Numbered from the stretch's first letter, positions 15,165 to 24,008 are shown. The stretch: 38,057 nt of DNA from an uncultured Microbacterium sp. (GCF_947632095.1 NZ_CANROA010000021.1:1-38057); one strand, 5' to 3'. The notes: generated from the sequence alone by a model not told the origin. Numbers and translations: made by a program.

Positions 15165-15779
15165 GTGAGCACCTATCCCGTCGTCGACATCCCCACTCTT
15201 CTGCAGATCTCGCCCCAGGGCGGCATCGACGGGCGGTCACGCCGGTATGAGAAGTACATCGGCGACATGGAGGGCGTCTACCGCGACAACGCGGCATGGG
15301 AGAGCGCCGTCGGTGAGCATGGTGCCGACCACCTCGTCTACTGGGTCGACGACCACCGCTACCAGGAGGGCTCCGGGGCGCTGATCACCGGAACCAGCAC
15401 GCTCCTCCCCGGCCGCTATGGCGACGAGTTCGCCATGACACGCGGGCACCTGCACGCCATCGCCGACCGCGCCGAGCTGTACTACTGCCTCAGCGGTCGC
15501 GGCGTCATGCTGCTCGAGACCCTCGACGGACAGAGCAGTGCGATCGAGCTCACCCCCGGCCAGGCCGTCAATGTTCCCGGCCACTGGCTGCACCGCAGCG
15601 TCAACGTCGGCGACGAGCCCTTCACCACACTGTTCTGCTACGCCGCCGACGCCGGTCAGGACTACGCCGTGATCGCCGATGCCGGCGGGATGAAGAACCT
15701 CGTCGTCGCCGACGGTGAGGGGTGGATGCTGCGCCCGAACCCGGACCACACCGGGTACCGGGCGTTCGACGCGGACTGA
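15165..15779 (+). CDS. Cupin-type phosphoglucose isomerase family protein
   Basis: A 204-residue protein of the metal-dependent cupin glucose-6-phosphate isomerase family (PF06560), best known from archaea. The metal site is complete: His95, His97, Glu104 (RGHLHAIADRAELYY) and His143 (HWLHRSVN); the N-terminal KYIGDMEGVYRDNAAW is also typical. It would interconvert an aldose and ketose phosphate such as G6P and F6P. The GTG at 15165 follows GAGGAG with seven bases. It diverges from the FGGY kinase operon and shares its operators, so it may process the kinase product rather than act in central glycolysis. Confidence 0.88.
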   Translation: MSTYPVVDIPTLLQISPQGGIDGRSRRYEKYIGDMEGVYRDNAAWESAVGEHGADHLVYWVDDHRYQEGSGALITGTSTLLPGRYGDEFAMTRGHLHAIADRAELYYCLSGRGVMLLETLDGQSSAIELTPGQAVNVPGHWLHRSVNVGDEPFTTLFCYAADAGQDYAVIADAGGMKNLVVADGEGWMLRPNPDHTGYRAFDAD

Positions 15780-15790
15780 GTCAAGCGCTT

Positions 15791-15853
15791 CTGTATACGT
15801 TATTGCGGCCGGGATGCGGGCTCCGTTCCCCATTGGGGGATTTGTGTATACAC
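15791..15853. promoter_or_regulatory. Promoter region of the methylcitrate operon with TGTATAC palindromes
   Basis: CTGTATACGT (15791-15800) and the perfect palindrome GTGTATACAC (15844-15853) lie 53 bp apart, upstream of the GntR gene. TACACT (15849-15854) ends six bases before the GTG at 15861 and looks like the -10 box of a leaderless transcript, so a protein on the second palindrome would block transcription. Confidence 0.55.
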
Positions 15854-15860
15854 TGACGGG

Positions 15861-16523
15861 GTGAGCATCGCAGTCGAGCGAACCCGGGCAAGTGATCGCG
15901 CCTACGCGACCCTGCTCGATGAGATCCAGTCCGGAGTGCTCGCCCCGGGCACCGTGCTCGCCGAGGTCGAACAGGCCGCACGTCTCGGCGTCAGCCGCAC
16001 GCCCCTGCGCGAAGCCCTCCAGCAGCTCAGCGCCGACGGACTCGTCGAGCAGCAGTCGCCCCGCGTCACCGTCGTCACCGACATCGACGCCGACGACATC
16101 CGCGCGCTCTTCGAGATTCGTCGCGCCCTCGAGGAGACCGCCGCACGCCTCGCCGCCGTGCGCGGAGACGCCGCACTGTTCACCGGGCTCGCCGACGAAT
16201 TCGCCCGGGCCGGAGCATCCCTCGACGCCGCCGACGGCCGCGAAGACTACGAGACGCTCATCGCCCGCTTCGACCGCGCGGTCGACGACGCCGTCGCCAA
16301 CGACTACATCTCCTCGGCGCTGCGCACCGTGCGCACCCACCTCGTCCGCGTGCGCCGACTCTCCCGCGACAACCCCGTGCGCCTGGCCGAATCCGTCGCC
16401 GAGCACGGGCTCATCGCCCGAGCCATCGCCGACCGCGACGGCGACCTCGCCGCGCACGCCACGCACGTGCACCTGCGCAAAGCGCTCACCAGCATCCTCG
16501 AATCCCTCCCCGCCGACAGCTAA
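15861..16523 (+). CDS. GntR-family (FCD domain) regulator of the methylcitrate operon
   Basis: A 220-residue protein. The N-terminal winged helix contains [20 protein letters not shown] (about residues 35-54), followed by an FCD ligand domain with the late histidine-rich helix [11 protein letters not shown]. In [14 protein letters not shown] FCD domains a histidine often appears at the first metal position; here that segment reads [10 protein letters not shown]. It lies eight bases before prpD in the same direction and is very probably its regulator; methylcitrate or a related tricarboxylate as ligand is an inference. The GTG start appears leaderless. Confidence 0.88.
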   Translation: MSIAVERTRASDRAYATLLDEIQSGVLAPGTVLAEVEQAARLGVSRTPLREALQQLSADGLVEQQSPRVTVVTDIDADDIRALFEIRRALEETAARLAAVRGDAALFTGLADEFARAGASLDAADGREDYETLIARFDRAVDDAVANDYISSALRTVRTHLVRVRRLSRDNPVRLAESVAEHGLIARAIADRDGDLAAHATHVHLRKALTSILESLPADS

Positions 16524-16531
16524 GGATCGTC

Positions 16532-18049
16532 ATGACCGTCAACCACCACGTCCGCGTCTACAAGAGCGAAGAGAACCTGCCCCGCGAGGAGCAGCTGGCC
16601 TGGAAGATCGCCGAGGTCGCCACCGACGCCGTCGAGGTCGAGCCCGCCGTCGTCGACATGATCATCAACCGCATCATCGACAACGCATCGGTGGCCGCGG
16701 CATCCCTCACCCGCGCGCCGATCATCGCAGCCCGCGACCAGGCCTTCAGCCACGGAGTCTCCACCGGCGGCGCCGGCGCGACCATCTTCGGCGCAGCCCT
16801 CGACCACCGCACCAGCCCCGAATGGGCGGCGTGGGCGAACGGCGTCGCCGTGCGCGAGCTCGACTACCACGACACCTTCCTCGCCGCCGACTACTCGCAC
16901 CCCGGCGACAACATCCCGCCGATCCTCGCCGTCGCCCAGCACGTCGGCAGCGATGGGCGCGCCCTCGTGCGCGGCCTCGCCACCGGGTACGAGATCCAGG
17001 TAGACCTCGTGAAGGCCATCTGCCTGCACAAGCACAAGATCGACCACGTCGCCCACCTCGGCCCCTCGGCCGCCGCCGGCATCGGCACCCTCCTCGGCCT
17101 CGACGCCGAGACCATCTACCAGGCCGTGTCGCAGGCACTGCACACCACGACCGCCACCCGTCAGAGCCGTAAGGGCGAGATCTCCACCTGGAAGGCGCAC
17201 GCCCCCGCCTTCGCGGGAAAGATGGCCGTCGAAGCCGTCGACCGCGCCATGCGCGGACAGACCTCGCCCTCGCCGATCTACGAAGGCGAGGACGGCGTGA
17301 TCGCCTGGATGCTCGACGGCCCCGATGCCGCCTACGACGTCCCGCTTCCCGCCGCCGGCGAGGCCAAGCGCGCCATCCTCGACAGCTACACCAAGGAGCA
17401 CTCGGCCGAGTACCAGGCGCAGGCCTGGATCGACCTCGCCCGCAAGCTCCACAACGACGGCGTCGACACCGCGGCCATCGAATCCGTCGTGCTGCACACC
17501 AGCCACCACACCCACTACGTGATCGGCTCCGGCGCGAACGACCCGCAGAAGTACGACCCCACGGCCTCGCGCGAAACGCTCGACCACTCGATCCCGTACA
17601 TCTTCGCGGTCGCCCTGCAGGACGGCGCGTGGCACCACGTCGACTCCTACACCCCGGAGCGCGCGGGCCGCGCCGACACCGTCGAACTGTGGAACAGGGT
17701 CACCACCCGCGAGGACGCCGAGTGGACGCGCCGCTACCACTCGAACGACATCTCCGAGAAGGCCTTCGGCGGACGCGTGGAGATCACCTTCACCGACGGG
17801 TCGACCCTCGTCGACGAGATCGCCGTCGCCGACGCCCACCCGCTCGGCGCCCGGCCCTTCGCCCGCGAGAACTACATCAACAAGTTCCGTCTGCTGGCCG
17901 AGCCCGTGCTCGAGGCCGCGGAGATCGAGCGCTTCCTCGAGCTCGTGCAGCGTCTGCCCGAGCTGACCGCCGCGGAGGTCGCCGAGCTGTCGATCATCGC
18001 GAAGCCGGGTGTCGTGGCGGCCGAGCCCACCACGACGGGGCTGTTCTGA
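16532..18049 (+). CDS. prpD: 2-methylcitrate dehydratase PrpD (MmgE/PrpD family)
   Basis: A 505-residue MmgE/PrpD protein, of the usual length. Typical segments are [16 protein letters not shown], the active-site region [19 protein letters not shown] and [16 protein letters not shown]. It dehydrates 2-methylcitrate to 2-methyl-cis-aconitate in propionyl-CoA disposal. TAAGGA near the regulator stop provides the ribosome-binding site. The stop overlaps the prpB start (TGATG). No aconitase-like gene accompanies it, as in other PrpD-type operons that rely on the housekeeping aconitase. Confidence 0.95.
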   Translation: MTVNHHVRVYKSEENLPREEQLAWKIAEVATDAVEVEPAVVDMIINRIIDNASVAAASLTRAPIIAARDQAFSHGVSTGGAGATIFGAALDHRTSPEWAAWANGVAVRELDYHDTFLAADYSHPGDNIPPILAVAQHVGSDGRALVRGLATGYEIQVDLVKAICLHKHKIDHVAHLGPSAAAGIGTLLGLDAETIYQAVSQALHTTTATRQSRKGEISTWKAHAPAFAGKMAVEAVDRAMRGQTSPSPIYEGEDGVIAWMLDGPDAAYDVPLPAAGEAKRAILDSYTKEHSAEYQAQAWIDLARKLHNDGVDTAAIESVVLHTSHHTHYVIGSGANDPQKYDPTASRETLDHSIPYIFAVALQDGAWHHVDSYTPERAGRADTVELWNRVTTREDAEWTRRYHSNDISEKAFGGRVEITFTDGSTLVDEIAVADAHPLGARPFARENYINKFRLLAEPVLEAAEIERFLELVQRLPELTAAEVAELSIIAKPGVVAAEPTTTGLF

Positions 18050-18951
18050 TGCTGTATTCGAACACGACCCCCGCCGAGAAGCGGCGCCTGTTCCGCGAAT
18101 GCCTGGCGATGGGGGAGCTGCTGCGCTTCCCCGGCGCGTTCAACCCGCTGTCGGCCCGTCTCATCCAGGAGAAGGGGTTCGAGGGCGTATACATCTCCGG
18201 CGCCGTGCTCTCCGCCGATCTCGGGCTGCCCGACATCGGGCTCACGACCCTCACCGAGGTCGCAGGCCGCGGCAAGCAGATCGCGCGCATGACCGACCTG
18301 CCCGCGATCATCGATGCCGACACGGGCTTCGGCGAGCCGATGAACGTCGCGCGCACGATCCAGGAACTCGAGGACGCGGGGCTCGCCGGCGCCCACATCG
18401 AGGACCAGATCAACCCCAAGCGCTGCGGGCACCTCGACGGCAAGGCCGTGGTGGATGAGCAGACCGCGCTCAAGCGCATCCGTGCCGCGGTCGATGCGCG
18501 CCGCGATGAGAACTTCCTCATCATGGCGCGCACCGACATCGCCGCGGTCGACGGGCTCGAGGCGGCGAAGGATCGCGCGAAGGCGCTGGTGGATGCAGGG
18601 GCCGATGCGATCTTCCCCGAGGCGATGCGCTCGCTCGAGGAGTTCGCCGCGATGCGGGATGCCGTCGACGTGCCGATCCTGGCGAACATGACGGAGTTCG
18701 GGAAGTCCGATCTGTTCAGCGTCGACCAGCTGCGCGATGTCGGTGTGAACATCGTCATCTGGCCGGTGTCGATGCTGCGCATCGCGATGGGGGCGACGGG
18801 CCGTGCTCTCGATACCCTCGTCGACGAGGGGCATCTGACCTCGAAGCTCGGCGAGATGCAGCACCGCGCCGATCTCTACGATCTGATCGACTACGAGTCG
18901 TACAACCATTTCGACTCGGGCGTCTTCAACTTCACCATCACGAAGGAGTGA
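18049..18951 (+). CDS. prpB: 2-methylisocitrate lyase PrpB
   Basis: A 300-residue PEP mutase/isocitrate lyase superfamily enzyme cleaving 2-methylisocitrate to pyruvate and succinate. The catalytic loop KRCGH (124-128, Cys126) is intact, as are the Mg2+ aspartates in IIDADTGFGEP (Asp89, Asp91) and the HIEDQ segment. Length and the C-terminal region ALDTLVDEGHLTSKLGEMQ fit PrpB. It is coupled to prpD by a one-base overlap and is followed two bases later by prpC, with AAGGAG inside its last codons. Confidence 0.95.
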   Translation: MLYSNTTPAEKRRLFRECLAMGELLRFPGAFNPLSARLIQEKGFEGVYISGAVLSADLGLPDIGLTTLTEVAGRGKQIARMTDLPAIIDADTGFGEPMNVARTIQELEDAGLAGAHIEDQINPKRCGHLDGKAVVDEQTALKRIRAAVDARRDENFLIMARTDIAAVDGLEAAKDRAKALVDAGADAIFPEAMRSLEEFAAMRDAVDVPILANMTEFGKSDLFSVDQLRDVGVNIVIWPVSMLRIAMGATGRALDTLVDEGHLTSKLGEMQHRADLYDLIDYESYNHFDSGVFNFTITKE

Positions 18952-18953
18952 GC

Positions 18954-20138
18954 ATGAGCGACATCAAGAAGGGCCTCGCCGGCGTCGTCGCCGATGAGAC
19001 GGCGATCAGCAAGGTCAATCCCGAGACGAACAGTCTCCTGTACCGGGGCTATCCGGTGCAGGAGCTCGCGGCGACGCAGTCCTTCGAGGCTGTGGCCTAT
19101 CTCCTGTGGAACGGTGAGCTGCCCACGGAAACGGAGCTCGCGGCGTTCCGCGCGACGGAGCGCGCTCATCGCGCGCTGACTCCGGCGCTGAAGGAAGCCA
19201 TCGACGCTCTGCCCCTGGACGCTCACCCGATGGACGAGGTGCGCACCGCGGTCAGCGTGATCGGTGCGATCGAGACGGCCGGTTCGGGCAATGTTCTGGA
19301 TGCTGTCGGCACTCCCGAGCAGAACCTCGAGCGCAGCCTGAAGCTGTTCGCGGCGCTTCCGGCGATCGTGTCGTACGGGCAGCGCCGTCGCCGCGGGCTG
19401 GAAGCCGTCGAATCGCGCGACGACCTCGACTACGCGGCGAACTTCCTCTGGCTGACGTTCGGCGAGGAGGCCGCTCCGGTCGTCGTCGATGCGTTCAACC
19501 GCTCGATGATCCTCTATGCGGAGCACTCGTTCAACGCCTCCACGTTCACCGCGCGTGTGATCACCTCGACGCTCAGCGATCTGTACTCGGCGGTCGTCGG
19601 TGCGATCGGTGCGCTGAAGGGGCCGCTGCACGGCGGGGCGAACGAGGCCGTCATGCACATCTTCGATGAGATCGGGTCGGCGGATCAGGTGGTGGGGTGG
19701 CTGGATGCCGCGCTCGCCGAGAAGCGGAAGATCATGGGCTTCGGGCACCGCGTGTACAAGCGCGGCGACTCGCGCGTTCCGACGATGAAGGCGGCTCTGG
19801 ACACCCTGGTCGCGCACTACGATCGGCCGGATGTCGCGGAGCTCTACGACACCCTCGAGAGCGAGTTCGTCTCCCGCAAGGGCATCTATCCGAACCTCGA
19901 CTACCCGTCGGGACCGGCGTACAACCTCATCGGGTACGACACGCTCACCTTCACGCCGCTGTTCATCGCGGCGCGCATCACGGGGTGGACGGCGCACATC
20001 CTCGAGCAGCAGGCGTCGAATGCGCTGATTCGCCCGTTGTCGGCGTACAGCGGGGTCGACGAACGTCACATCGACGGTTATGTGGCGGATGCTGCGACCG
20101 TCGAGGCGCTGGAGCGCGAAGAAGAAGCAGCGGGCTGA
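18954..20138 (+). CDS. prpC: 2-methylcitrate synthase PrpC (citrate synthase family)
   Basis: A 394-residue type of citrate synthase found in methylcitrate operons, condensing propionyl-CoA with oxaloacetate. Catalytic residues are visible in PLHGGANEAVM (His), FGHRVYKRGDSR (His and Arg) and YPNLDYPSG (Asp). The ATG at 18954 follows AAGGAG at five bases; a GTG two codons earlier overlaps that site. It is last in the prp operon and is followed by a strong GC hairpin. Some overlap in activity with citrate synthase is common in the family. Confidence 0.94.
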   Translation: MSDIKKGLAGVVADETAISKVNPETNSLLYRGYPVQELAATQSFEAVAYLLWNGELPTETELAAFRATERAHRALTPALKEAIDALPLDAHPMDEVRTAVSVIGAIETAGSGNVLDAVGTPEQNLERSLKLFAALPAIVSYGQRRRRGLEAVESRDDLDYAANFLWLTFGEEAAPVVVDAFNRSMILYAEHSFNASTFTARVITSTLSDLYSAVVGAIGALKGPLHGGANEAVMHIFDEIGSADQVVGWLDAALAEKRKIMGFGHRVYKRGDSRVPTMKAALDTLVAHYDRPDVAELYDTLESEFVSRKGIYPNLDYPSGPAYNLIGYDTLTFTPLFIAARITGWTAHILEQQASNALIRPLSAYSGVDERHIDGYVADAATVEALEREEEAAG

Positions 20139-20146
20139 AGCATCCC

Positions 20147-20178
20147 CCCCCCGAGGCGGCGGAGGCCGCCTCGGGGGG
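20147..20178 (+). terminator. Terminator hairpin after prpC
   Basis: Bases 20147-20160 pair perfectly with 20165-20178 (14-bp GC-rich stem, GGAG loop). No T run follows. Confidence 0.8.
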
Positions 20179-20262
20179 AGGGAAAGCCGCTGATTCGCCT
20201 CGATCTGATCACGTTCCGTCGGGCAGGGGCGATCAGCTCGTTCTATGCGGGACCTTTGGATC

Positions 20263-20275
20263 TACGATGGGATCC
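20263..20275 (+). promoter_or_regulatory. -10 box for a leaderless transcript
   Basis: TACGAT (20263-20268) ends seven bases before the GTG at 20276, and no Shine-Dalgarno sequence precedes that codon. A clear -35 is not visible. Confidence 0.45.
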
Positions 20276-21847
20276 GTGACGAACGAGACACCGGAGAATC
20301 CCCAGAACATCCCGCCGATTCCCGCGGCCGATTCCGACGCCGCAGCGGCAGGCGCCCACGACATCGGGGGGCTGCTGTCATCCGAGACGCCCGCCGATCA
20401 GACGGCTGCTGCTGAAGCGCCCGTCCCGGAGAACGTCGCTGACGCAGCGCCCACTGCACCTGAGGCTCCGGCTGAGAGCATTCCGGCGCCGGCGGAAACC
20501 GCAGTCGAGAGCCCGGAGCCGGTTGCAGCATCCGAGCCCGTCGTCGCGCCCGAGCCCATCGCTGAGCCGGAGCCTGTCGTCGCGCCCGAACCGGCCGCCG
20601 CGCCGCCGCTCGTCGCGCCCGGAGCGCCCATGCCCCCGGCCTCGAGCGAGACGCCCGCTCAGCCGGGCGTCGCTCCTGCGTACCCCGGTGCTGCCCCGGC
20701 CTATGACCCGAACGCGACCGCCGCGTACCCCGGTGCCGCACCCGCCTACGACCCGAACGCCGCCGCGTATGCCGGTGCCGCGCCGGCGTACGACCCGAGC
20801 ACGGGCGTCCCTGTTCCGGGCGGATACCCCGTCGCCGGCTACCCGGCCCAGCCGCCGGCGGCGAAGAAGCCGATGTCGAAGGGCCTGCTCTTCGGCCTGA
20901 TCGGCGGCGGTGCGGCTCTCGTTCTGCTGATCGCCGCGGCGATCATCGTGCCCGTTCTGCTGCGCGGCCCCGCCCAGACGGCATCCGGCATCGTCGAGGA
21001 GTACCTCACCGCGCTCGCCGCCGGCGACGCGGAGGCCGCTCTCGAATTCATCGATGTGTACGGCGATGACAGCCTGCTCACGGATGAGATGCTCGCGGCG
21101 TCCCTCGCGATCGCACCCATCACGGACATCGTGGTCGAGGAGACCGAGAGCTCCCGCGATGTTTACGAATCCGAGGTCTCGGCGAGATTCATGGTCGGCG
21201 ATGAGACGATCGAGCGCGACTTCACCGTCTGGAACTACGGCGATGGCGATTGGCGCATCAGCGATGGCCTCGTGAGCGCATCGCTGTCGGCGTTCGAAGG
21301 TCTGGGGCTGACGATCAACGGCGTCGAACCGCAGGAGGAATACACGGAGCTGTTCCCCGGCACCTACCAGCTCGCGCTCGCCTACGAGGAGTTCGTGATC
21401 GACGCCGAGAGCGACACGTTCACGCTGGCGGATGAGGAGCACTCGGAGGTCTTCTACGACCTGTACCCGAAGCTCTCCGACGAGGGCGCGGCGACGTTCC
21501 GCTCGCTCGTGCGCGCATCGCTGGAGGAGTGCATCGCGCTGAAGACTCTGGCGACGCCGTGCGGCATGGATCTCACGGGCATCGACATCCAGGGCTACGA
21601 ACCGGTCGACGGCAGCGTGACCCGCACGATCACCGCCGAGGGGCAGAAGGATCTCGACAGCCTGAAGCCGCAGACGAGCTACTCCTACCCGACGATGGTC
21701 TCGACCTATGATTCCGTCGACATCGACACGACGCTCGAGGGCGAGAAGGACGGCGAGACTGCGCAGTTCGAGGTCTGGTTCGGCGGGCGCATGGGATCGC
21801 CCTCGGTCGACTTCTCCGAGGAGACGCCCGTCGTCACCTGGGAGTGA
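20276..21847 (+). CDS. Membrane-anchored Pro/Ala-rich protein with extracytoplasmic C-terminal domain
   Basis: A 523-residue protein of unknown function. Residues 1-200 are disordered, acidic and Pro/Ala-rich, with PEPVVAPEP-like repeats and three tandem copies of a unit like YPGAAPAYDPNA (20678-20803). Residues near 201-235 hold KKPMSKGLLFGLIGGG and one membrane segment ending in VPVLLRG. The remaining 290 residues are exported and acidic: an NTF2/DUF4878-like start (IVEEYLTALAAGDAEAALEFI) followed by a second domain with two cysteines. The layout matches actinobacterial surface proteins whose proline-rich tail faces the cytoplasm. An in-frame ATG at 20267 is an alternative start, but it overlaps the -10 box. 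Confidence 0.82.
   Translation: MTNETPENPQNIPPIPAADSDAAAAGAHDIGGLLSSETPADQTAAAEAPVPENVADAAPTAPEAPAESIPAPAETAVESPEPVAASEPVVAPEPIAEPEPVVAPEPAAAPPLVAPGAPMPPASSETPAQPGVAPAYPGAAPAYDPNATAAYPGAAPAYDPNAAAYAGAAPAYDPSTGVPVPGGYPVAGYPAQPPAAKKPMSKGLLFGLIGGGAALVLLIAAAIIVPVLLRGPAQTASGIVEEYLTALAAGDAEAALEFIDVYGDDSLLTDEMLAASLAIAPITDIVVEETESSRDVYESEVSARFMVGDETIERDFTVWNYGDGDWRISDGLVSASLSAFEGLGLTINGVEPQEEYTELFPGTYQLALAYEEFVIDAESDTFTLADEEHSEVFYDLYPKLSDEGAATFRSLVRASLEECIALKTLATPCGMDLTGIDIQGYEPVDGSVTRTITAEGQKDLDSLKPQTSYSYPTMVSTYDSVDIDTTLEGEKDGETAQFEVWFGGRMGSPSVDFSEETPVVTWE
20678..20803 (+). repeat. Tandem coding repeat, three AYPGAAPAYDPNA-like units
   Basis: Three degenerate units of about 13-14 codons in the cytoplasmic tail of the membrane protein. 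The DNA copies differ at synonymous positions, so selection acts on the peptide. Confidence 0.7.
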
Positions 21848-21856
21848 CCGATGCGA

Positions 21857-21894
21857 ACGAAGCGGCCGGGGGCGTGTGCCCCCGGCCGCTTCGT
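21857..21894 (+). terminator. Terminator hairpin, 17-bp perfect stem
   Basis: Bases 21857-21873 pair perfectly with 21878-21894, loop GTGT. It ends the transcript of the membrane-anchored protein. Confidence 0.85.
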
Positions 21895-21987
21895 CATGTT
21901 CTGCACGGGTCGCCGTCGCAGGATTCGTGTGCACAGGACGCGCGAGAGCGCTGATCCGCGAGCATCGGATGCTTCAGGATCGAGCGC

Positions 21988-22434
21988 ATGACCGAAGCAC
22001 AGAACTCCCTGCGAGACCGCGTCCTGCACTCCGACGATGATCTGCGCGACATGCTCGATCTCCTTCTGCAGAAGGCGGCCCGCCGCCAGGTGTGGGTGCT
22101 CTTCCTCGATGAGCGCGGATGCCTCGGCGACCCGCTCCTGCCGATCGCGGACTATCCCGGGGATCCGCACGGCGCCGTCGACGATGAGCATTCGGGAGCG
22201 GTGACCCAGGCCCACCTGTTGATGCACCGGATCGGCATGATGCGCGAGATCAGCGGCAACGCGCACGTGGTGCTCGCCTGGGAGCGCCGAGGCGGTGACG
22301 CTGCGAAGGCCGCCGACGCAGCTTGGGCGCGGGCGATGGCCGATGCGGCGGCCCTGCTGGATGTTCCTCTGCGCGCGCAGTTCATCGTCCATTCGCGCGG
22401 GGTGCGTCCGCTGCACGCCGATGACTACGTCTGA
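21988..22434 (+). CDS. Hypothetical protein, 148 residues
   Basis: I do not recognise a family with certainty. It is a soluble, mixed alpha/beta protein with no signal or membrane segment. It begins with a helical stretch (RDRVLHSDDDLRDMLDLLLQKAARR), has a beta-like core (QVWVLFLDERGCLGDPLLPI) and ends in FIVHSRGVRPLHADDYV. The ATG is preceded by AGGA at about ten bases. It is converging on the alcohol dehydrogenase fusion gene and the two overlap tail to tail by ten bases. Codon usage matches the neighbours, so it is likely real. Confidence 0.75.
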   Translation: MTEAQNSLRDRVLHSDDDLRDMLDLLLQKAARRQVWVLFLDERGCLGDPLLPIADYPGDPHGAVDDEHSGAVTQAHLLMHRIGMMREISGNAHVVLAWERRGGDAAKAADAAWARAMADAAALLDVPLRAQFIVHSRGVRPLHADDYV

Positions 22435-24005
22435 GAGCGGGGCGATCCGACCTCGCGGTCGGGGACCTTCTCCAGGAGGAAGAAGTACAGCGAGCCGTCA
22501 GGCGCGGCGGCGTCGCGGCCGGTCATGACACCGAGCACGGCGTCGGGCCCGATGCGGGTGAACAGGTCGATGACCGGCATCCCGTCATACGACATCGCGG
22601 CGGTGGGGATGCCGTCGTGCACAGCGGTGCGCAGCATCGCGCCGCCGCGGGCGAGTGCGGTGTTCGCCGTGAGGGTGCCGTCGAATGCTTCGCAGACGAG
22701 CGGGACGACGTCGTCGTCCGAGCGGAAGAGCTTTCCGAACCAGCCGGTGCGTCCCAGCATCCGATGGGTCGGATGCCCGATGCTCAACCCCGTGCCCTTC
22801 CAGAGTCCGCGCAGCTCGTTCGGCGAGACCGGCGGCAGCGACCGCCACAGCAGCGGAAGGGCATCGACGGCAACTCCGCCGGCGCGCAGCGCTGCCGCCA
22901 CGTCGAGGAGGGAGGCGGCATCCGGTGCATCCGCGAAGTCGGGTTCCATCATCAACACCGGTTTGATCGCGTGTCCGGAGCGGGAAGCGTCGATCGCGGC
23001 GCCGATCTCATCGAAGCGGTAGCGACGGACGAGCTTCTCGATCGGCAGGCGGCCGATTCGCCACAGTGCGATGAGCAGCGCGATATCGCGGTGGATCTGC
23101 GCGTCTCCCTCGATGACGCCGGTCAGGCTGCGCCCCCAGAGCAGCTGCGACTGCGAGAGGCTGATCCGATTCGCCCCTGCATGCAGCGCCACGGTCGCGC
23201 ACACGCCCTGCGGGCGCAGGGCGGCGAGTCCGGTGTCGATGGTCTCCTGGTTGCCGACCGTGTCGAGCGCGTGGGTGGCGGCGAGGGTGCGAGCATCGAG
23301 GGCATCCGGTGCGACCGCCTCGGTGGCGCCGAAGTCGCGGGCGAGCCTTCGCCGTTCGGGGGAGGGATCGCTGGCGACGATGCGCGCGACACCACGATGG
23401 GCAGCTGCCGCGATCGCGGCGAGACCCGTCGTGCCGGCGCCGATCACGAGCAACGCGTCGCCGGGCCCCGGTCGCAGCACGTTGAGCACGGTTCCCGCAC
23501 CCGTGAGGATGCCGCATCCCAGCGGGGCCGCCACCTCCCAAGGCACATCATCCGGAATGCGCACAGCATTCGACGCCCGGGCGATTGCGAGGGTCGACCA
23601 CGACGACTGCGCCATCCACCCCGTCGTCACGGACTCCTCGACGTTCGTGGCATCCGACCGCGGGTCATAGTTCCTTTCCGCGAAGCGCTCGCAGTAGGCC
23701 GGATGCCCGTCATCGCATCGCGTGCACGCACCACAGGCGTCGAAGCTGAGCACCACACGATCGCCGGCCTGCACGGTGCCGACGTCGGTACCGATCCGCT
23801 CGACGATGCCCGCTCCTTCGTGGCCGAACACCGCGGGGAAGCGGTCGCCCGCTCCGCCGGACATCCCGAACAAATCGGTGGGGCACACGCCGGACGCATG
23901 GATGCGCACGAGGATCTCGCCCGCGCCGGGCTTGCGCACGGAGACTTCCGAGAGCGCGACGGATCCGCCGCGCTCCCGGACGAGCGCAGCCACAGCAGCA
24001 TTCAT
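22425..24005 (-). CDS. Zn-dependent alcohol dehydrogenase fused to GXWXG/DUF4334 module
   Basis: A 526-residue fusion. Residues 1-352 form a complete medium-chain alcohol dehydrogenase: catalytic zinc ligands Cys41, His62 and Cys164, structural zinc cysteines 91, 94, 97 and 105, and the cofactor loop GAGTTGL (189-195). It resembles aryl/aliphatic alcohol dehydrogenases. After a 45-residue linker, residues 397-440 match a GXWXG domain (LRGLWKGTG, GWFGKLFRSDDDVVPLV) and 453-515 a DUF4334 domain (AAMSYDGMPVIDLFTRI, LYFFLLEKV), normally found as a separate protein. It follows the CoA ligase gene after three bases, so translation is coupled. An alcohol feeding the aldehyde dehydrogenase and CoA ligase is the likely substrate; the role of the tail is unknown. 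Confidence 0.88.
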   Translation of the reverse strand: MNAAVAALVRERGGSVALSEVSVRKPGAGEILVRIHASGVCPTDLFGMSGGAGDRFPAVFGHEGAGIVERIGTDVGTVQAGDRVVLSFDACGACTRCDDGHPAYCERFAERNYDPRSDATNVEESVTTGWMAQSSWSTLAIARASNAVRIPDDVPWEVAAPLGCGILTGAGTVLNVLRPGPGDALLVIGAGTTGLAAIAAAAHRGVARIVASDPSPERRRLARDFGATEAVAPDALDARTLAATHALDTVGNQETIDTGLAALRPQGVCATVALHAGANRISLSQSQLLWGRSLTGVIEGDAQIHRDIALLIALWRIGRLPIEKLVRRYRFDEIGAAIDASRSGHAIKPVLMMEPDFADAPDAASLLDVAAALRAGGVAVDALPLLWRSLPPVSPNELRGLWKGTGLSIGHPTHRMLGRTGWFGKLFRSDDDVVPLVCEAFDGTLTANTALARGGAMLRTAVHDGIPTAAMSYDGMPVIDLFTRIGPDAVLGVMTGRDAAAPDGSLYFFLLEKVPDREVGSPRSQT

Positions 24006-24008
24006 CGT

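Noticed and set aside
15068..15172. FGGY kinase start upstream at 15172
   Set aside because: It would translate through the operators and -10 box. The phosphate-loop start MIIAHDLGTT fits the GTG at 15067.
20678..20803. CRISPR or minisatellite
   Set aside because: The units are adjacent without spacers, stay in frame and vary mainly at synonymous positions, so they are protein repeats.
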